Shown here: positions 45,392-55,750 of the stretch, in pieces | Numbering within the stretch: position 1 is the stretch's first letter | Layout of the letters: each line of letters opens with the position of its first letter | Source: Candidatus Limosilactobacillus merdigallinarum | GTDB taxonomy: Bacteria > Bacillota > Bacilli > Lactobacillales > Lactobacillaceae | Assembly (NCBI GenBank): GCA_019114515.1 | Contig: DXFH01000001.1 | Coordinates: 171,227 to 235,226 of the forward strand | DNA: 64,000 bases | Direction: 5' to 3' | Translations under genes and position numbers: made by a program | Notes under the pieces: generated by a model | What the model was told of the DNA's origin: nothing | Seen by the model: the letters and a program-made list of their open reading frames with translations, nothing else | Database searches by the model: none

Positions 45392-45429
45392 CTCGCTAGT
45401 TAGATTAGATATGAGTTAAGAGTACCAAA

Positions 45430-46521
45430 CTACTTCTTAGTAATGTAACCCTGTTTTACCAGTAATTCAGCACATTCAACGGCACCACCAGCAGCACCAC
45501 GAGCAGTGTTGTGTGACAAACCGATGAACTTCCAGTCAAAGATCTTGTCAGGACGCAAACGGCCAATTGAAATACCCATGCCATGTTCGAAGTTAACATC
45601 GTAACGTGGCTGTGGACGGAGGTCATCATCCAAGTATTGAATGAATTGCTTTGGTGCACTTGGCAGGCCCAGCTTTTGTGGTTCACCACTGTAATCTTCC
45701 AGTGCTTGGATTAATTCTTCTTTAGTAGGGTTCTGCTTGAAGTTAACAAAGGTAGATACCGTATGTCCATAAAGAACTGGAACCCGGAGACATTGACTAG
45801 TGATTACTGGTGATTCAGCTGGAACAATTTCACCCTTTTCCGGATCAATGTGGCCCCAAATCTTCAATGGTTCATCTTCAGACTTCTTTTCTTCACCTGG
45901 GATGTAAGGAATAACGTTGTTAACAATTTCGGGAGCAGTCTTAAAGGTCTTGCCAGCACCGGAAATGGCCTGATAAGTGGAAGCAATCACCTGCGTAGGT
46001 TCAAACTTCATCCAAGCAGCCAGTGCTGGGGTATAACTTTGAATCGAACAGTTTGGCTTTACGGCAACGAAACCACGCGTTGTACCCAAACGCTTGCGTT
46101 GATACTTAATGATTTCTGCATGCTGTGGGTTGATTTCTGGAATCATCATTGGAACATCTGGTGTCCAACGGTGAGCAGAGTTGTTAGAAATAACTGGAGT
46201 TTCATGCTTTGCGTAATCCATTTCGAGACGACGAATTTCGGACTTGTCCATGTGGACAGCAGAGAAGACAAAGTCAACATTTGAAGAAACCTTATCAACA
46301 TCTTCAGCATCCATCACGACTAAGCTCTTAGCAGCTTCTGGAATTGGATTATCCATCTTCCAGCGACCATTAACAGCTTCTTCATAGGTCTTACCAGCAC
46401 TACGTTTACTTGCAGCAACTTCAGTTAATTCAAACCAAGGGTGATTAGCCAAGATCGTAACGAATCGTTGGCCAACCATACCAGTAGCCCCGATAACTGC
46501 GACTTTAAACTTATTGTCCAT
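45430..46521 (-). CDS. asd: Aspartate-semialdehyde dehydrogenase, archaeal/fungal-like type
   Basis: A 363-residue NADPH-dependent enzyme that reduces aspartyl-phosphate to the semialdehyde, feeding lysine, threonine, methionine and peptidoglycan synthesis. NADP motif GATGMVGQRF (about 11-20), active Cys in KPNCSIQS (about 158), Arg in GRLRPD and His in SHNTARGAAGG. The KPNC motif and length fit the archaeal-type family and not the common bacterial Asd. ATG 46521 follows GGAGGA. A promoter candidate and a 9-bp inverted repeat lie upstream. Monocistronic. Confidence 0.92.
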   Translation of the reverse strand: MDNKFKVAVIGATGMVGQRFVTILANHPWFELTEVAASKRSAGKTYEEAVNGRWKMDNPIPEAAKSLVVMDAEDVDKVSSNVDFVFSAVHMDKSEIRRLEMDYAKHETPVISNNSAHRWTPDVPMMIPEINPQHAEIIKYQRKRLGTTRGFVAVKPNCSIQSYTPALAAWMKFEPTQVIASTYQAISGAGKTFKTAPEIVNNVIPYIPGEEKKSEDEPLKIWGHIDPEKGEIVPAESPVITSQCLRVPVLYGHTVSTFVNFKQNPTKEELIQALEDYSGEPQKLGLPSAPKQFIQYLDDDLRPQPRYDVNFEHGMGISIGRLRPDKIFDWKFIGLSHNTARGAAGGAVECAELLVKQGYITKK

Positions 46522-46557
46522 ACTAACAGTCCTCCATATACAAAAACTATGTATGTC

Positions 46558-46585
46558 AAGTAAATATTTTTAAGATTATTTACTT
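46558..46585. promoter_or_regulatory. Inverted repeat in the asd leader
   Basis: AAGTAAATA (46558-46566) pairs with TATTTACTT (46577-46585) between the asd promoter and start codon. It may be an operator or leader hairpin. Confidence 0.45.
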
Positions 46586-46595
46586 ATCGGCACAC

Positions 46596-46624
46596 ATATT
46601 AGACCGACATTTTCGAAAAAGCAA
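46596..46624 (-). promoter_or_regulatory. Candidate promoter of asd
   Basis: On the minus strand TTGCTT (46619-46624) and TAATAT (46596-46601) are 17 bases apart. The rest of the 46625-47000 spacer is AT-rich and shows no gene or recognisable element. Confidence 0.55.
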
Positions 46625-47000
46625 CTGTCAATTTACTTTCTTAAAAAAGAGTAAAATCGCTAACTAGCTGTCACTAGATGTTTCAACAAATAATAACCAT
46701 AGTTATAGTTAACCATTTTTAGGGGTTAAATGACATATTTAAAAAGATAACATTTTATAATATACGTTATAGGAAAAATGTTTTAAAAAGTTATGATTTT
46801 TACAAGCAAAAATTCGTTAACAGTTGTCGTAACCATAAAGCAGTTCATAGCAATATAGTGCATACAATCTATTTTATGCACAGTTTAACGAATATTTATT
46901 CACAAGCAGTCAAAAAATGTGATCGTAAAATGTGATTTACGAACACGGACTTTGTATGTATTTTATTAGGAAGATTGTTCAAGAACAGTAAACAGAATTA

Positions 47001-47823
47001 TTAAAGCAAATTATAGCCATAAGCCTCAATCTGTTGCAGCGCCGGCCATTCAGCATGGTCATCCGCCTTAATCAGATTGAATAATTCGATCGATTTCGTT
47101 TTCTTTTGGGCAAGCTGAAATTCATAGGAATTCGTCGTCTTAAAGGTTTTAACTTCACCATCGCTAAAGCGCACCAAAACCTGCTGCCAATAATTATCAT
47201 GGGGAAATCAGCCCGGAATAACAAGCGCAGGCGATCAATCAGAATTTCACGACCAAATTCAATGGTAATCGCCGCATCGTCTTGGGAATTAATTCCCCAA
47301 GAATCAAATGGGTAACCGCCGTGCGAGTGATTGGCAAACTTGCCATCAATCGCATTTTTAGCAAAGAACACTGTCTCACCCCGCGTTTCTACATTAGCGG
47401 TTGCGTGCGGGTAAGCGCCAGACTCGCTGACTTGATCGTGCGTATTAATTGCCCAGTTGCGGTAACCATTAACTTCCCACGGACCTGCGTAACGCACGTA
47501 CAGGTAATGTCGGTGCGTCCAGAAAGAAGAGTCAAGCTGGCTAGGAAAGTCACTGGCGGCCAAAGGAATAGCAAAGGGCCACGTTGCCCCTGCACGTAAA
47601 GCCAGGTGGGCGTTAGTGATTCGTCTAGTTGAGCCCAGATAAACTTGTGATTGCCGTCTTTATGAACTACCACCCGGTCACCAGGATGCCATGTCATCTC
47701 TTTGACCCCGATAGCGGCCATTTGTTCACCAGTGTTTTCTAGTGTTTCCGGATCATGATCATCACTAATCGGTGCCACCCTGACCTGACCATTTTGGTCT
47801 TCAATTGTTAACGAAATTGACAT
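47001..47823 (-). pseudogene. Unrecognised carbohydrate-locus protein, two frameshifts
   Basis: The start is ATG 47823 behind AAGGAGC. Reading through three frames gives one continuous protein of about 273 residues: MSISLTIEDQNGQVRV onward, a switch near 47570 to the frame containing LAASDFPSQLDSSFWTHRHY, and a switch near 47205 to the frame ending EWPALQQIEAYGYNLL with stop at 47001. I do not recognise the family. Its beta-rich, aromatic pattern (GINSQDDAAITIEFGREILIDRLRL) resembles a carbohydrate-binding or discoidin-like fold. It lies just after the GH88 pseudogene, so a role with glucuronides is likely. Confidence 0.75.
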
Positions 47824-47833
47824 TGAATGCTCC

Positions 47834-48869
47834 TTACCAAACTTGTAATTTCTTGCCAAGCACCTTTAGTAGTGCTTCTGCATAGAAGTAATCCCCATAA
47901 ATAATCGGCTTTTCATCAGCGTGACCCGCGACGTAATTAACGGATCCATGCGTCAGGATTCCCATCTTCTCCGGATCTAGTTCGACGTATTTGGCTGATA
48001 AGGCCTTTAAAATTTTGATTGCGGAATCATAATACAAGTCATGCTCTGCTTCAGGGACGTATTTAGCGATTTCCAATAAGCCCGACGCCGCAATAACAGC
48101 CACTGTCGTGTCAATTTCAACGGGTTCCTTTGACGCACGGAAATCGACCAGCGGAATGAAACCAGTCTGTTGAATGTTAGCAAGGAAGTAGTTAGCCGCA
48201 TTTAAGTACTTCATCTTTTTGGCATACTTGTAGTTCAATGCCGAACCATAGATGGCCCAGGCTTCACCGCGTGACCAGCATGAGCCGACACCATAGCCTT
48301 GACCACCCTTGGTTTCCAGTAGCTTGCCATTCTTCGGATCAAAGACACAGATGTGATTAACGGACCCATCTGCACGAAGGTTATACTTCATAATCTTATT
48401 GACGTGTTTCTTAGAAATGTAGCCAAATTTAGGATCATGGGTTTCTGCCTGTGCCCAGTACAGCAACGGCGCATTCATCAAGCTATCGATGATGACCCAG
48501 CCATTACGGTAAAGGCCATTTTCAGGGTTCCAAGCTTTGATAAAGTGGCCCTTGGGATTATAACGACCCGCCAAGATCGTCGCAGCATGCAGGACCCGCG
48601 TCCATGATTCTGCCGACTTAGTCTCCTTGTAATCAGCAACTGCCGTTAACGTCCACATGAAGCCAACATCATGGTCTAAGCCACGAAAGTCCGCCAAGGC
48701 AGTACCCAATTGTTTCTCAATATTTTGAGCCGTCTGCTTGTATTTTTCATCCTTCGTAAAGTGGTAAAGCTGCCAGAGCGTTCCTGCCCAAAACATCCAA
48801 TTCCGCACTAGCTTTTTTAGTAAAGGCCTGCAGATTGTCTAACGCCCACTGCTCATTTGCTTTTTCCAT
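47834..48869 (-). pseudogene. GH88/105-type unsaturated glucuronyl hydrolase, frameshifted
   Basis: ATG 48869 follows AGAGGA and opens MEKANEQWALDNLQAFTKK. At about 48810 an extra A in an A-run shifts the frame, after which KLVRNWMFWAGTLWQLYHF continues to LGKKLQVW. Catalytic features are present: Asp in FRGLDHDVGFMW and Asp in VIIDSLMNAPLLYWA, plus SCWSRGEAWAIYG. Enzymes of this family remove 4,5-unsaturated glucuronic acid from oligosaccharides made by polysaccharide lyases. The transporter divergent from it and the gene after it are also broken. Confidence 0.85.
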
Positions 48870-49103
48870 CGTCGAGTCCTCTTTTCCTTAATCACATAGC
48901 GGCTTATCGATCTAGTTTTTACTACAGGACAACTTGTATTAAACATAACAGCGCTTTTATGCCTTTTCAAGCAATTTTGCCTAAATATAATTTCCTTTTT
49001 AACTCATATTTTTAGTAAAATTTACCTACAAGACGCGTAAAACCAGCAATTTGTTAATCTTTACCATATAAATAAACGTAAATAGTGATTTGTATTATTT
49101 AAA

Positions 49104-49116
49104 TGTAAGCGCTACA
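49104..49116. promoter_or_regulatory. Candidate cre (CcpA) site between the GH88 and MFS pseudogenes
   Basis: TGTAAGCGCTACA fits the cre consensus and sits in the 354-base divergent spacer. The rest of that spacer shows no gene. Confidence 0.6.
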
Positions 49117-49223
49117 CTCTTAGGTGAGCTTATCGATAGGCAACTTTTGGATTAAGTTTAGAGTGTATTTTAGTAAAATTTGCAACAACCTTTTATTACT
49201 TTGAAAACTGATGGAAAGATTCA

Positions 49224-50495
49224 ATGAGTAAAAAGAATAATGAGATTATTGCCAACGCGAAAGTAAAGGATGAAGACCAACCTAAGCTTCCGTGGGCGGC
49301 ATCATGGGCAATGTTCATTGCACCAATGATTTGGTACGGGCCAACCGTTGGTGTGCGGAACACCTTGTTACCACAACTATTTAGTCAGATTGATCCTGTA
49401 CATGAGGTGTGGGCTTACGGTATTTTAGGTGCCGTTGCCACATTAGTATCTGCGATTACCAACCTGTTATTTGGTGCTTTATCCGACGTTACGCGTTCGC
49501 GTTGGGGAAAGCGTCGTCCTTATATTGTCTGGGGCACAATTGTCATGGCTTTGTCCTTGATTGTTGTTGCCAACCTGAAATCGGGAGTAGCTATTATTAT
49601 TGTTTGGATTGTCGATGCTACCGCTGAAAACGCGATTGCCGCATCAATTTACCCACAGATTTCTGATTGGATTGCCCCGAAATAGCGGGGAACGGTTTCC
49701 ACCTTCTATGGCGTTGGTTTCACCATTTCACACCAAGGCTTTGCCATTTTAGCCGCTCAATTCCTGGGCAATGTCAAAGTCGGCATCTACGTCATGATTG
49801 CCATTTCCATTGTCCTGATGATTATTCACCTGCTATTAGGTAAAGAGCCTCACCCATCTAACTTGGATGAACCTAAGATTAAGTTTGACAAGGATTCCTT
49901 GAAGAAGTACTTCTTCTTCCCAACAAAGGGTGCACGGGACTTCTACTTAGCCCTGTCTGGTAAGTTCTTCATGGTTGTTGGTTCAACGATTGTTACCACC
50001 TTTGAACTCTATATCTTCACTGATTACATTGGCCAATCCACTAAAGCGGCTGGCCACTCAATCTCTATCTTATCATTCATTATGCTGTTTATCGGTGTCT
50101 TCTTTGCCTTAGTTGGTGGTCCATTATCCGATAAGCTGCACCGGGTTAAGGCACCAGTGGTATTAGCTCCCTTTGCTTTAGGTGCTGCGACATTGTTCCC
50201 GCTATTCATTGTTAAGCCATGGGCAATGTTTGCTTACGCCGTTATTGCTGCCTTTGGTAACGGCTTATACAACTCTGTCGACGGTGCCTTAAACTTGGAT
50301 GTTTTGCCAGACTGTGACACCGCTGGTAAGGACTTGGGCTTGATCAACCTAGCTAACACTCTTGGTCAAATGCTCGGTTCAGTGGTTGTCTCTGCTGTTG
50401 TTGCCAGCTTCGGCTACAAAGCAATCTTTATCTTTGCAGTTGGGATGGAAATCATCGGTGGTTGCCTGATCTGGGCTATTCGCCGGGTTCGTTAA
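49224..50495 (+). pseudogene. GPH/MFS-type glycoside transporter, nonsense codon
   Basis: A 423-codon frame for a twelve-helix sugar carrier, interrupted by one in-frame TAG at 49683-49685. Both sides are in the same frame and join as WIAPK-stop-RGTVSTFYGVGF, so a CAG to TAG change is the simplest cause. Family signs are the cytoplasmic loop GALSDVTRSRWGKRRPY and the DCDTAGKDLGLINLANTLGQ segment. ATG 49224 has a weak AGATTCA leader. It probably imported unsaturated glucuronides for the divergent GH88 enzyme. Confidence 0.85.
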
Positions 50496-50527
50496 TTCAT
50501 CACATTTTAATTGCAAGTCGGTAAACC

Positions 50528-50561
50528 AAAATAATCGTTCCGTTAAGGGACGCTTATTTTT
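50528..50561 (+). terminator. Weak terminator after the MFS pseudogene
   Basis: AAAATAATCGTTCC and GGGACGCTTATTTT pair imperfectly around a short GTTAA loop. The following 50562-50727 stretch holds nothing recognisable. Confidence 0.5.
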
Positions 50562-50727
50562 ATTGCAACCATAGGCTATAAATTGCTTGTTTGGCTGCAC
50601 TTAAGCAGAAGGTAGAAGAAAGTATCGCATAGTGGCTAATTTGTCGCTAATAGCCAATTAACCCGCTTAGGGCGAATATTAATACTAACGGCATGTTATT
50701 TATAGAGCCCTGTATTGCTAAAGACAC

Positions 50728-50762
50728 AAAAAAAGCGGAGCCGCATAATGCAGCTCCGCTTT
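50728..50762 (-). terminator. Terminator of the phosphoketolase gene
   Basis: AAAGCGGAGC and GCTCCGCTTT pair, with a T run on the minus strand. Confidence 0.9.
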
Positions 50763-50795
50763 ACATTTTACAGATTTAAAACGCGTTAGTAGTTA

Positions 50796-53207
50796 TTACT
50801 TCAGTGGCTTCCAAGTCCATTCAGTAACTTCTGGCATGTCCTTACCATTGTCACGGATGTATTGGTTGTGCTTTGCAACCATGTCATCCATCTTCTGAGC
50901 AAAGGCAGCACCCTTCTGTTCGTAACCGGCAACGTGCAGAATTGCGTCCTTAGCTAAGTTGTAACGATCCAATTCGTTCAATACACGCATGTCGAATGGA
51001 GTGGTGATGTCACCATTTTCTTCGTAGCAGTGGATGTGAACGTTGTGGTTGTGACGGTTGAAGAACAGGGATTGTGCCATGTCTTCAAAGCCGTGCCATG
51101 CAAAGATAACTGGCTTGTCCTTGGTGAAGTAACGATCGAACTCTTCGTCAGTTAAGCCTTCAGGGTTCTTTTCAATTGGCATCAGCTTCATGATGTCCAC
51201 GATGTTGATGTAACGAATCTTCAGTTCAGGGAATGCTTCGTGCAGCAGACTGATAGCAGCCAGAGATTCTTCAGTTGGTTCAGTAGCAGCTGAAGCAAAG
51301 ACAACATCAGGTTCTGCGCCCTGGTCAGTAGATGCCCAGTCAACGTAACCCAGACCATTCTTAGCAATTTCAGTAGCTTCGTCAATGGAGAACCATTGTG
51401 CACGTGGGTGCTTGGAAGTTACCAAGATGTTGATGCATTCACGGTTACGGAATGCGATGTCAGAAACAGCCATCAATTCGTTGGTGTCAGCTGGCAGGTA
51501 TTCCTTAACCAGGTCAGGACGTTCCTTTTCGTACATGTGAGTCAGCAGACCTGGGTCTTGGTGAGTGTAACCGTTGTGGTCTTGCTGGAATACCGTAGAA
51601 GTATCAACAAAGGTCAATGCTGGGTAGTCCTTACGCCATGGCATTTCCTTAGCCTTACGCAACCACTTCATGTGTTGAGTCAGCATTGAGTCAACAACAC
51701 GACCGAATGATTCGTAAGTTGCGAAGAAGCCGTGACGACCAGTCAGGGTGTAACCTTCAAGCCAACCTTCAGCCTGGTGTTCTGACAGTTGAGAGTCGAT
51801 CATCCGACCTTGAGGTGCCAAGTCTTCGTCGTTTGGTTCGTGGATACCTTCCATCCATTGACGCTTCTTGCCATCCAGAAATGCATACAGACGGTTAGAC
51901 TTGGATTCATCAGGACCGAAGCCACGGAAAGTGTTAGGGTTCAGTTCAGCAACCTTGTCTAAGTACTTACCCCATTCAATCATGTCCTGCTTTACAACAG
52001 AACCTGGAGTCTTAATGTCAACGGCAAAGTCACGGTAGTCTGGCAGACGCAGTGGCTTAGGATCCAAACCACCGTTAGTGATTGGGTTCATAGCCATCCG
52101 CTTGTCACCCTTAGGAGTAGTCATCTTGATAGCTTCTACTGGAGCACCGTTTTCATCGAACAGTTCTTCAGGCTTGTATGACTTCATCCAGTCGGTCAGC
52201 ATGTCTACGTGAGTCATGTCGTCTTGAGAAACCGGAATAGGGATTTGGTGAGCACGGAAGGAGTTTTCGATTGGGTTACCATCCAAGTCCTTCTTAGGAC
52301 CAGTCCAGCCCTTAGGAACACGGAAGATAATCATTGGCCATTGTGGCAGAGAATCGTCGTTGTTTTCACGAGCGTTCTTCTGGATAGCCTTGATGTCTTC
52401 AATGGCTTCGTCCATAACCTTAGCCATTTCTTCGTGAACTTCCATGTGGTCTTTGTAACCAGAGAATTCACCTTCACGGTCTGGTTCCTTGTATGCGGAA
52501 ACGAACAGTGGCTTCCAGCCCATACCTTCAAAGTACTTAGTCAGGTCAGCATCGCTCATCCGAGAAACGATGGTTGGGTTAGAAATCTTGAAACCGTTAA
52601 CTTGCAGGATAGGCAGAACAGCACCATCCTTGATTGGGTTGATGAACTTGTCTGAGAACCATGAAGTTGCCAGTGGGCCAGTTTCAGCTTCACCATCACC
52701 GATTTCAACGGCAGCAATAACGTCAGGGTTATCTAAGATCGCACCAACACCGTGTGACAGAGAGTAACCTAATTCCCCACCTTCGTGGATTGAACCAGGA
52801 ACTTCTGGTGCGGCGTGAGAAGCAGTACCACCTGGGAAACTAAAGTGCTTGAATAACTTAGCCATACCTTCTTCATCCTGAGTAAATTCAGGGTAAATTT
52901 CAGTGTAAGAACCGTCAAGGTATGAGTTGTTCATCATAACTTGGCCACCGTGACCGGAACCTTCAATGTAGAACATGTTCAGGTTGTACTTCTTAATTAC
53001 ACGGTTTAAGTGAGCGTAAATGAAGTTTTGAGGAACAGTAGTACCCCAGTGACCAATTGGCTTAGGCTTAACATCAGAAGCCTTTAATTCACGACGTAAC
53101 AGAGGGTTATGCATTAAGAACAGCGTACCTGCAGTCAGGTAGTTGGCAGCACGCCAGTACTTATCAACATTTTCCAAGTATGCCTTGGAGTCGTAATCGA
53201 CTGTCAT
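50796..53207 (-). CDS. xpkA: Xylulose-5-phosphate/fructose-6-phosphate phosphoketolase
   Basis: An 803-residue TPP enzyme, the key step of heterolactic fermentation: it cleaves xylulose-5-phosphate with phosphate to acetyl-phosphate and glyceraldehyde-3-phosphate. Signatures are [38 protein letters not shown] (E-G-x-G-H-G) and [15 protein letters not shown] (TPP motif). The length is typical. ATG 53207 follows AAGGAG. The presence of this gene in an actively kept form is the main sign of an obligate heterofermenter. A palindrome upstream of its promoter shares 14 bases with a site before the GntR gene at 56403. Confidence 0.96.
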   Translation of the reverse strand: MTVDYDSKAYLENVDKYWRAANYLTAGTLFLMHNPLLRRELKASDVKPKPIGHWGTTVPQNFIYAHLNRVIKKYNLNMFYIEGSGHGGQVMMNNSYLDGSYTEIYPEFTQDEEGMAKLFKHFSFPGGTASHAAPEVPGSIHEGGELGYSLSHGVGAILDNPDVIAAVEIGDGEAETGPLATSWFSDKFINPIKDGAVLPILQVNGFKISNPTIVSRMSDADLTKYFEGMGWKPLFVSAYKEPDREGEFSGYKDHMEVHEEMAKVMDEAIEDIKAIQKNARENNDDSLPQWPMIIFRVPKGWTGPKKDLDGNPIENSFRAHQIPIPVSQDDMTHVDMLTDWMKSYKPEELFDENGAPVEAIKMTTPKGDKRMAMNPITNGGLDPKPLRLPDYRDFAVDIKTPGSVVKQDMIEWGKYLDKVAELNPNTFRGFGPDESKSNRLYAFLDGKKRQWMEGIHEPNDEDLAPQGRMIDSQLSEHQAEGWLEGYTLTGRHGFFATYESFGRVVDSMLTQHMKWLRKAKEMPWRKDYPALTFVDTSTVFQQDHNGYTHQDPGLLTHMYEKERPDLVKEYLPADTNELMAVSDIAFRNRECINILVTSKHPRAQWFSIDEATEIAKNGLGYVDWASTDQGAEPDVVFASAATEPTEESLAAISLLHEAFPELKIRYINIVDIMKLMPIEKNPEGLTDEEFDRYFTKDKPVIFAWHGFEDMAQSLFFNRHNHNVHIHCYEENGDITTPFDMRVLNELDRYNLAKDAILHVAGYEQKGAAFAQKMDDMVAKHNQYIRDNGKDMPEVTEWTWKPLK

Positions 53208-53286
53208 TTAATATACACTCCTTCTAAAAAGAAATAACTACTATAACTAATCAACGCATTGTAAATCTAAGCAATTTACGATTTTC

Positions 53287-53314
53287 ATGATATAGCATTT
53301 TGGCTAAAAGTCAA
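53287..53314 (-). promoter_or_regulatory. Phosphoketolase promoter
   Basis: On the minus strand TTGACT (53309-53314) and TATCAT (53287-53292) are 16 bases apart, 80 bases before the start codon. Confidence 0.65.
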
Positions 53315-53321
53315 CCGATTT

Positions 53322-53345
53322 AAAAATTGATACGGTCCAATTTTT
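53322..53345. promoter_or_regulatory. Operator-like palindrome upstream of the phosphoketolase promoter
   Basis: AAAAATTG and CAATTTTT flank an 8-base centre, ending 8 bases before the -35 box on the transcribed strand. AAAAATTGGACCGT is repeated before gntR (56295-56308). Confidence 0.5.
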
Positions 53346-53390
53346 AAATTTTTAGGATGTGAGTCCGTCGTTGCAAGCAATTCATAGCAT

Positions 53391-53435
53391 AAAAAAGTTC
53401 TCATCCATCAAGTTAGTGATGAACGAGAACTTTTT
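53391..53435 (-). terminator. Terminator of the second C69 dipeptidase gene
   Basis: AAAAAGTTCTC pairs with GAGAACTTTTT, with inner ATC/GAT-type pairs; the minus strand ends in a T run. Confidence 0.88.
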
Positions 53436-53477
53436 AAATCAACTTTGATTAAGATATCAGTACTTTTTTGTCCCTAA

Positions 53478-54914
53478 TTACAGGTTAGGATCCATGTCAA
53501 AGGTCAGTTTGGACATTTCCAGACCCTTAGTCATCAATTCAGCCATCAGCTTGTTCGTCCGCTTGTAGACTTCATCGATCATTTCAGTCGTCCGCTTGTT
53601 TAAGTAATCAGTAGCTTCAGCAGCCGACATCCCTTCTACCTGCTTGGTGTTTTCGGCTAACCAGCTGTAGAAGTATTGCCGCATATCCTTCAAGTAATCC
53701 ATATCCTGCTTGGAGAAGGCTGACAGGTGTGATTCAACCACCATGGACAGACGACGGAAAAGCCAGTATGAACTGTTGCTTTCCATATCCATCTTCATTG
53801 GTGTGTTACGGAAACGTGGATCAGAGGCATCCGCCTGTGCCATAAATGGCATGTAAGGACTGAATGTTGGGATTCCACCAAAGGTCATCCACATGATGGC
53901 ACTAGCAGCTTCAGGAACGTTAGGACGTACCTGCATTACGTGAGAGTTTTGTGTCCGGTTCAACGAAATTGGCCGGTAGAGTTCTTTTTCGTGCTTAGTG
54001 CCTAAGTGGCCAATTGGGTCATAAGGCGTGTTTTCATAGTGCGAACTCAGGTACTTTTCCAAGTCTTCGACGGTGAACTTGTGCGTTGCCTTCATAACAA
54101 ATGGCAGGTCAAAGTCCTCTGGGTACATCTTAATGTCCGGACGGAACATAAAGTGACCATACCATTGCCGTGGCGTGTTGTAGTGCAAGTCAAAGACATC
54201 GGAAGTCCCAAAGATGTGGCGGAAGTTAAATTCGTTCATGTCTGGGTTTAAGTGGTTCTTTTCAACAAAGTCTTGAATACCTTCTGACCACATAAAGTTG
54301 TCCGGATCATTGAAGTCGATATCCTGGATCGCTGCCCGGTTACCCGTAACGGCATAGCAATCATCAGGAATCCGCTGTGCTACCCAGTGATGACCGGTAG
54401 CAATTTCCATGTACCATACTTCATCCTTGTCAGAGAAGATGACCCCATTACCAGCAGCTGAACCGTACTTAGCAACTAGTTTGCCAAGGTATTCAACCCC
54501 TTCACGTGCGGAGTTAATAAATGGCAAAGTCATTGCCACGATGTCATCTTCATCGATACCCGTTTCAGTATTCTGTGGGTCGGCAGCCAGTACTCTTTCA
54601 TTAGCATAGAAGCTTTCGGTAGCGGACATGGCAACGTTCTTTTCGTTAAAGCCGCTTTCGTCGTAAGTACCTTCATGCTGCAGGTCAACATTTGGCACCC
54701 CTTGGTAACGGTAACCATCAGCCGGCCGGTCGCCGACAAACTTGTTTAAGTATGCATGCAGCTGGTTCGGGTGGTCATGGTAGGCCGGATAAACGACAAA
54801 ACGCTGTGGGCACAGCGGTGTCGCCGTATCATCATTTCTTGCGGCTAAAGTTGAGCCATCAATCGTGGCTTTTTTACCGACTAAAATAGTCGTACAAGCA
54901 GACAGTTTTTTCAT
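53478..54914 (-). CDS. C69-family dipeptidase (paralogue 2)
   Basis: A 478-residue dipeptidase with the same length and order of motifs as the protein at 19928. Candidate nucleophile Cys 7 in LSACTTILVGKKATIDGST, so the propeptide would be shorter. FINSAREGVEYLGKLVAKYG and SDKDEVWYMEIATGHHWVA match its paralogue. It acts in cytoplasmic peptide use. ATG 54914 follows GAAAGGAAA. Two copies in one 64-kb stretch suggests a large peptide-using capacity. Confidence 0.92.
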   Translation of the reverse strand: MKKLSACTTILVGKKATIDGSTLAARNDDTATPLCPQRFVVYPAYHDHPNQLHAYLNKFVGDRPADGYRYQGVPNVDLQHEGTYDESGFNEKNVAMSATESFYANERVLAADPQNTETGIDEDDIVAMTLPFINSAREGVEYLGKLVAKYGSAAGNGVIFSDKDEVWYMEIATGHHWVAQRIPDDCYAVTGNRAAIQDIDFNDPDNFMWSEGIQDFVEKNHLNPDMNEFNFRHIFGTSDVFDLHYNTPRQWYGHFMFRPDIKMYPEDFDLPFVMKATHKFTVEDLEKYLSSHYENTPYDPIGHLGTKHEKELYRPISLNRTQNSHVMQVRPNVPEAASAIMWMTFGGIPTFSPYMPFMAQADASDPRFRNTPMKMDMESNSSYWLFRRLSMVVESHLSAFSKQDMDYLKDMRQYFYSWLAENTKQVEGMSAAEATDYLNKRTTEMIDEVYKRTNKLMAELMTKGLEMSKLTFDMDPNL

Positions 54915-55003
54915 ATGCGCTTTTCCTTTCTTACATTTAAAAGCAACATCAATAAGTTGTGTTAATTTTAGACCGGTTATTGAAAGCGGTCAATAATCCC
55001 GCA

Positions 55004-55750
55004 TTAGTGACGATCCAAAACTCTTAATAGCAGCCATAAAACAAAATTAAAGACAATTGTCAGTACTAACGCCCAGTAGCAGATCAGTAAATGCTCTTTT
55101 AACCACTGTACTACAGTCAGCGGCGTGCTCAACCATGACAACAATAGTGCTGTCAGCAGCATAACGATGATTAATGCCGTTACTCCGTGTAATGAATTCT
55201 GTAAGTCGGCACCGCTTAAGTCAAAACCGCCAACCGCAATGTTAATCATCAACACTAACCCAGCTATCAATTGCCATTTCTGCCCATCATCCACCGGTAA
55301 TGGAGTCGCATTGGGCAAAAATAGTTGCAGAAAATCGTTATAAATTTGGGGTGCTAAATACCGTGTTAATAAAGCCATTAGTAACGTGCAGCCAATGACC
55401 GGGGCGATACCAATGAAAACATTGCCACAACGCTGGTAAAGATTGTGGTCGTTCCAGGAATGGTTAACATAGCCTAAGCAATTATCATTAGGGTCATCGC
55501 GGCGCGGAATATGAAGCAAAGCGACTCGGTCGATATGGTGGCCAAATAATAACGCCATGATGAGGCGACTTAGCTCATGCAAGATAACTCCTACCCCACC
55601 AAACAAAATCATCCCCGGCAGTCCATTCATCCCTGTGACCAGTTGTTTATTCTTTCTGCTCATCCAGACGAGTACTGTCCCTAGTACACCAGGAATGAGG
55701 ATAATCCATAACAGCAGTTGCCAAATAACAGCGCCAATTGTCTTCATCAT
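55004..55750 (-). CDS. Polytopic membrane protein with a degenerate HExxH-like motif
   Basis: A 248-residue protein with about six hydrophobic segments. ILHELSRLIMALLFGHHI near residues 57-74 resembles the M50 membrane metalloprotease segment HExxH, but the second His is Arg (HELSR). The following GH and a later NxxxxGFDLSGADLQNSLHG stretch keep the family feel. It may be an inactive relative or have a different function. Its ATG overlaps the ybaK stop by four bases, so the two are co-translated. Function unknown. Confidence 0.7.
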   Translation of the reverse strand: MMKTIGAVIWQLLLWIILIPGVLGTVLVWMSRKNKQLVTGMNGLPGMILFGGVGVILHELSRLIMALLFGHHIDRVALLHIPRRDDPNDNCLGYVNHSWNDHNLYQRCGNVFIGIAPVIGCTLLMALLTRYLAPQIYNDFLQLFLPNATPLPVDDGQKWQLIAGLVLMINIAVGGFDLSGADLQNSLHGVTALIIVMLLTALLLSWLSTPLTVVQWLKEHLLICYWALVLTIVFNFVLWLLLRVLDRH

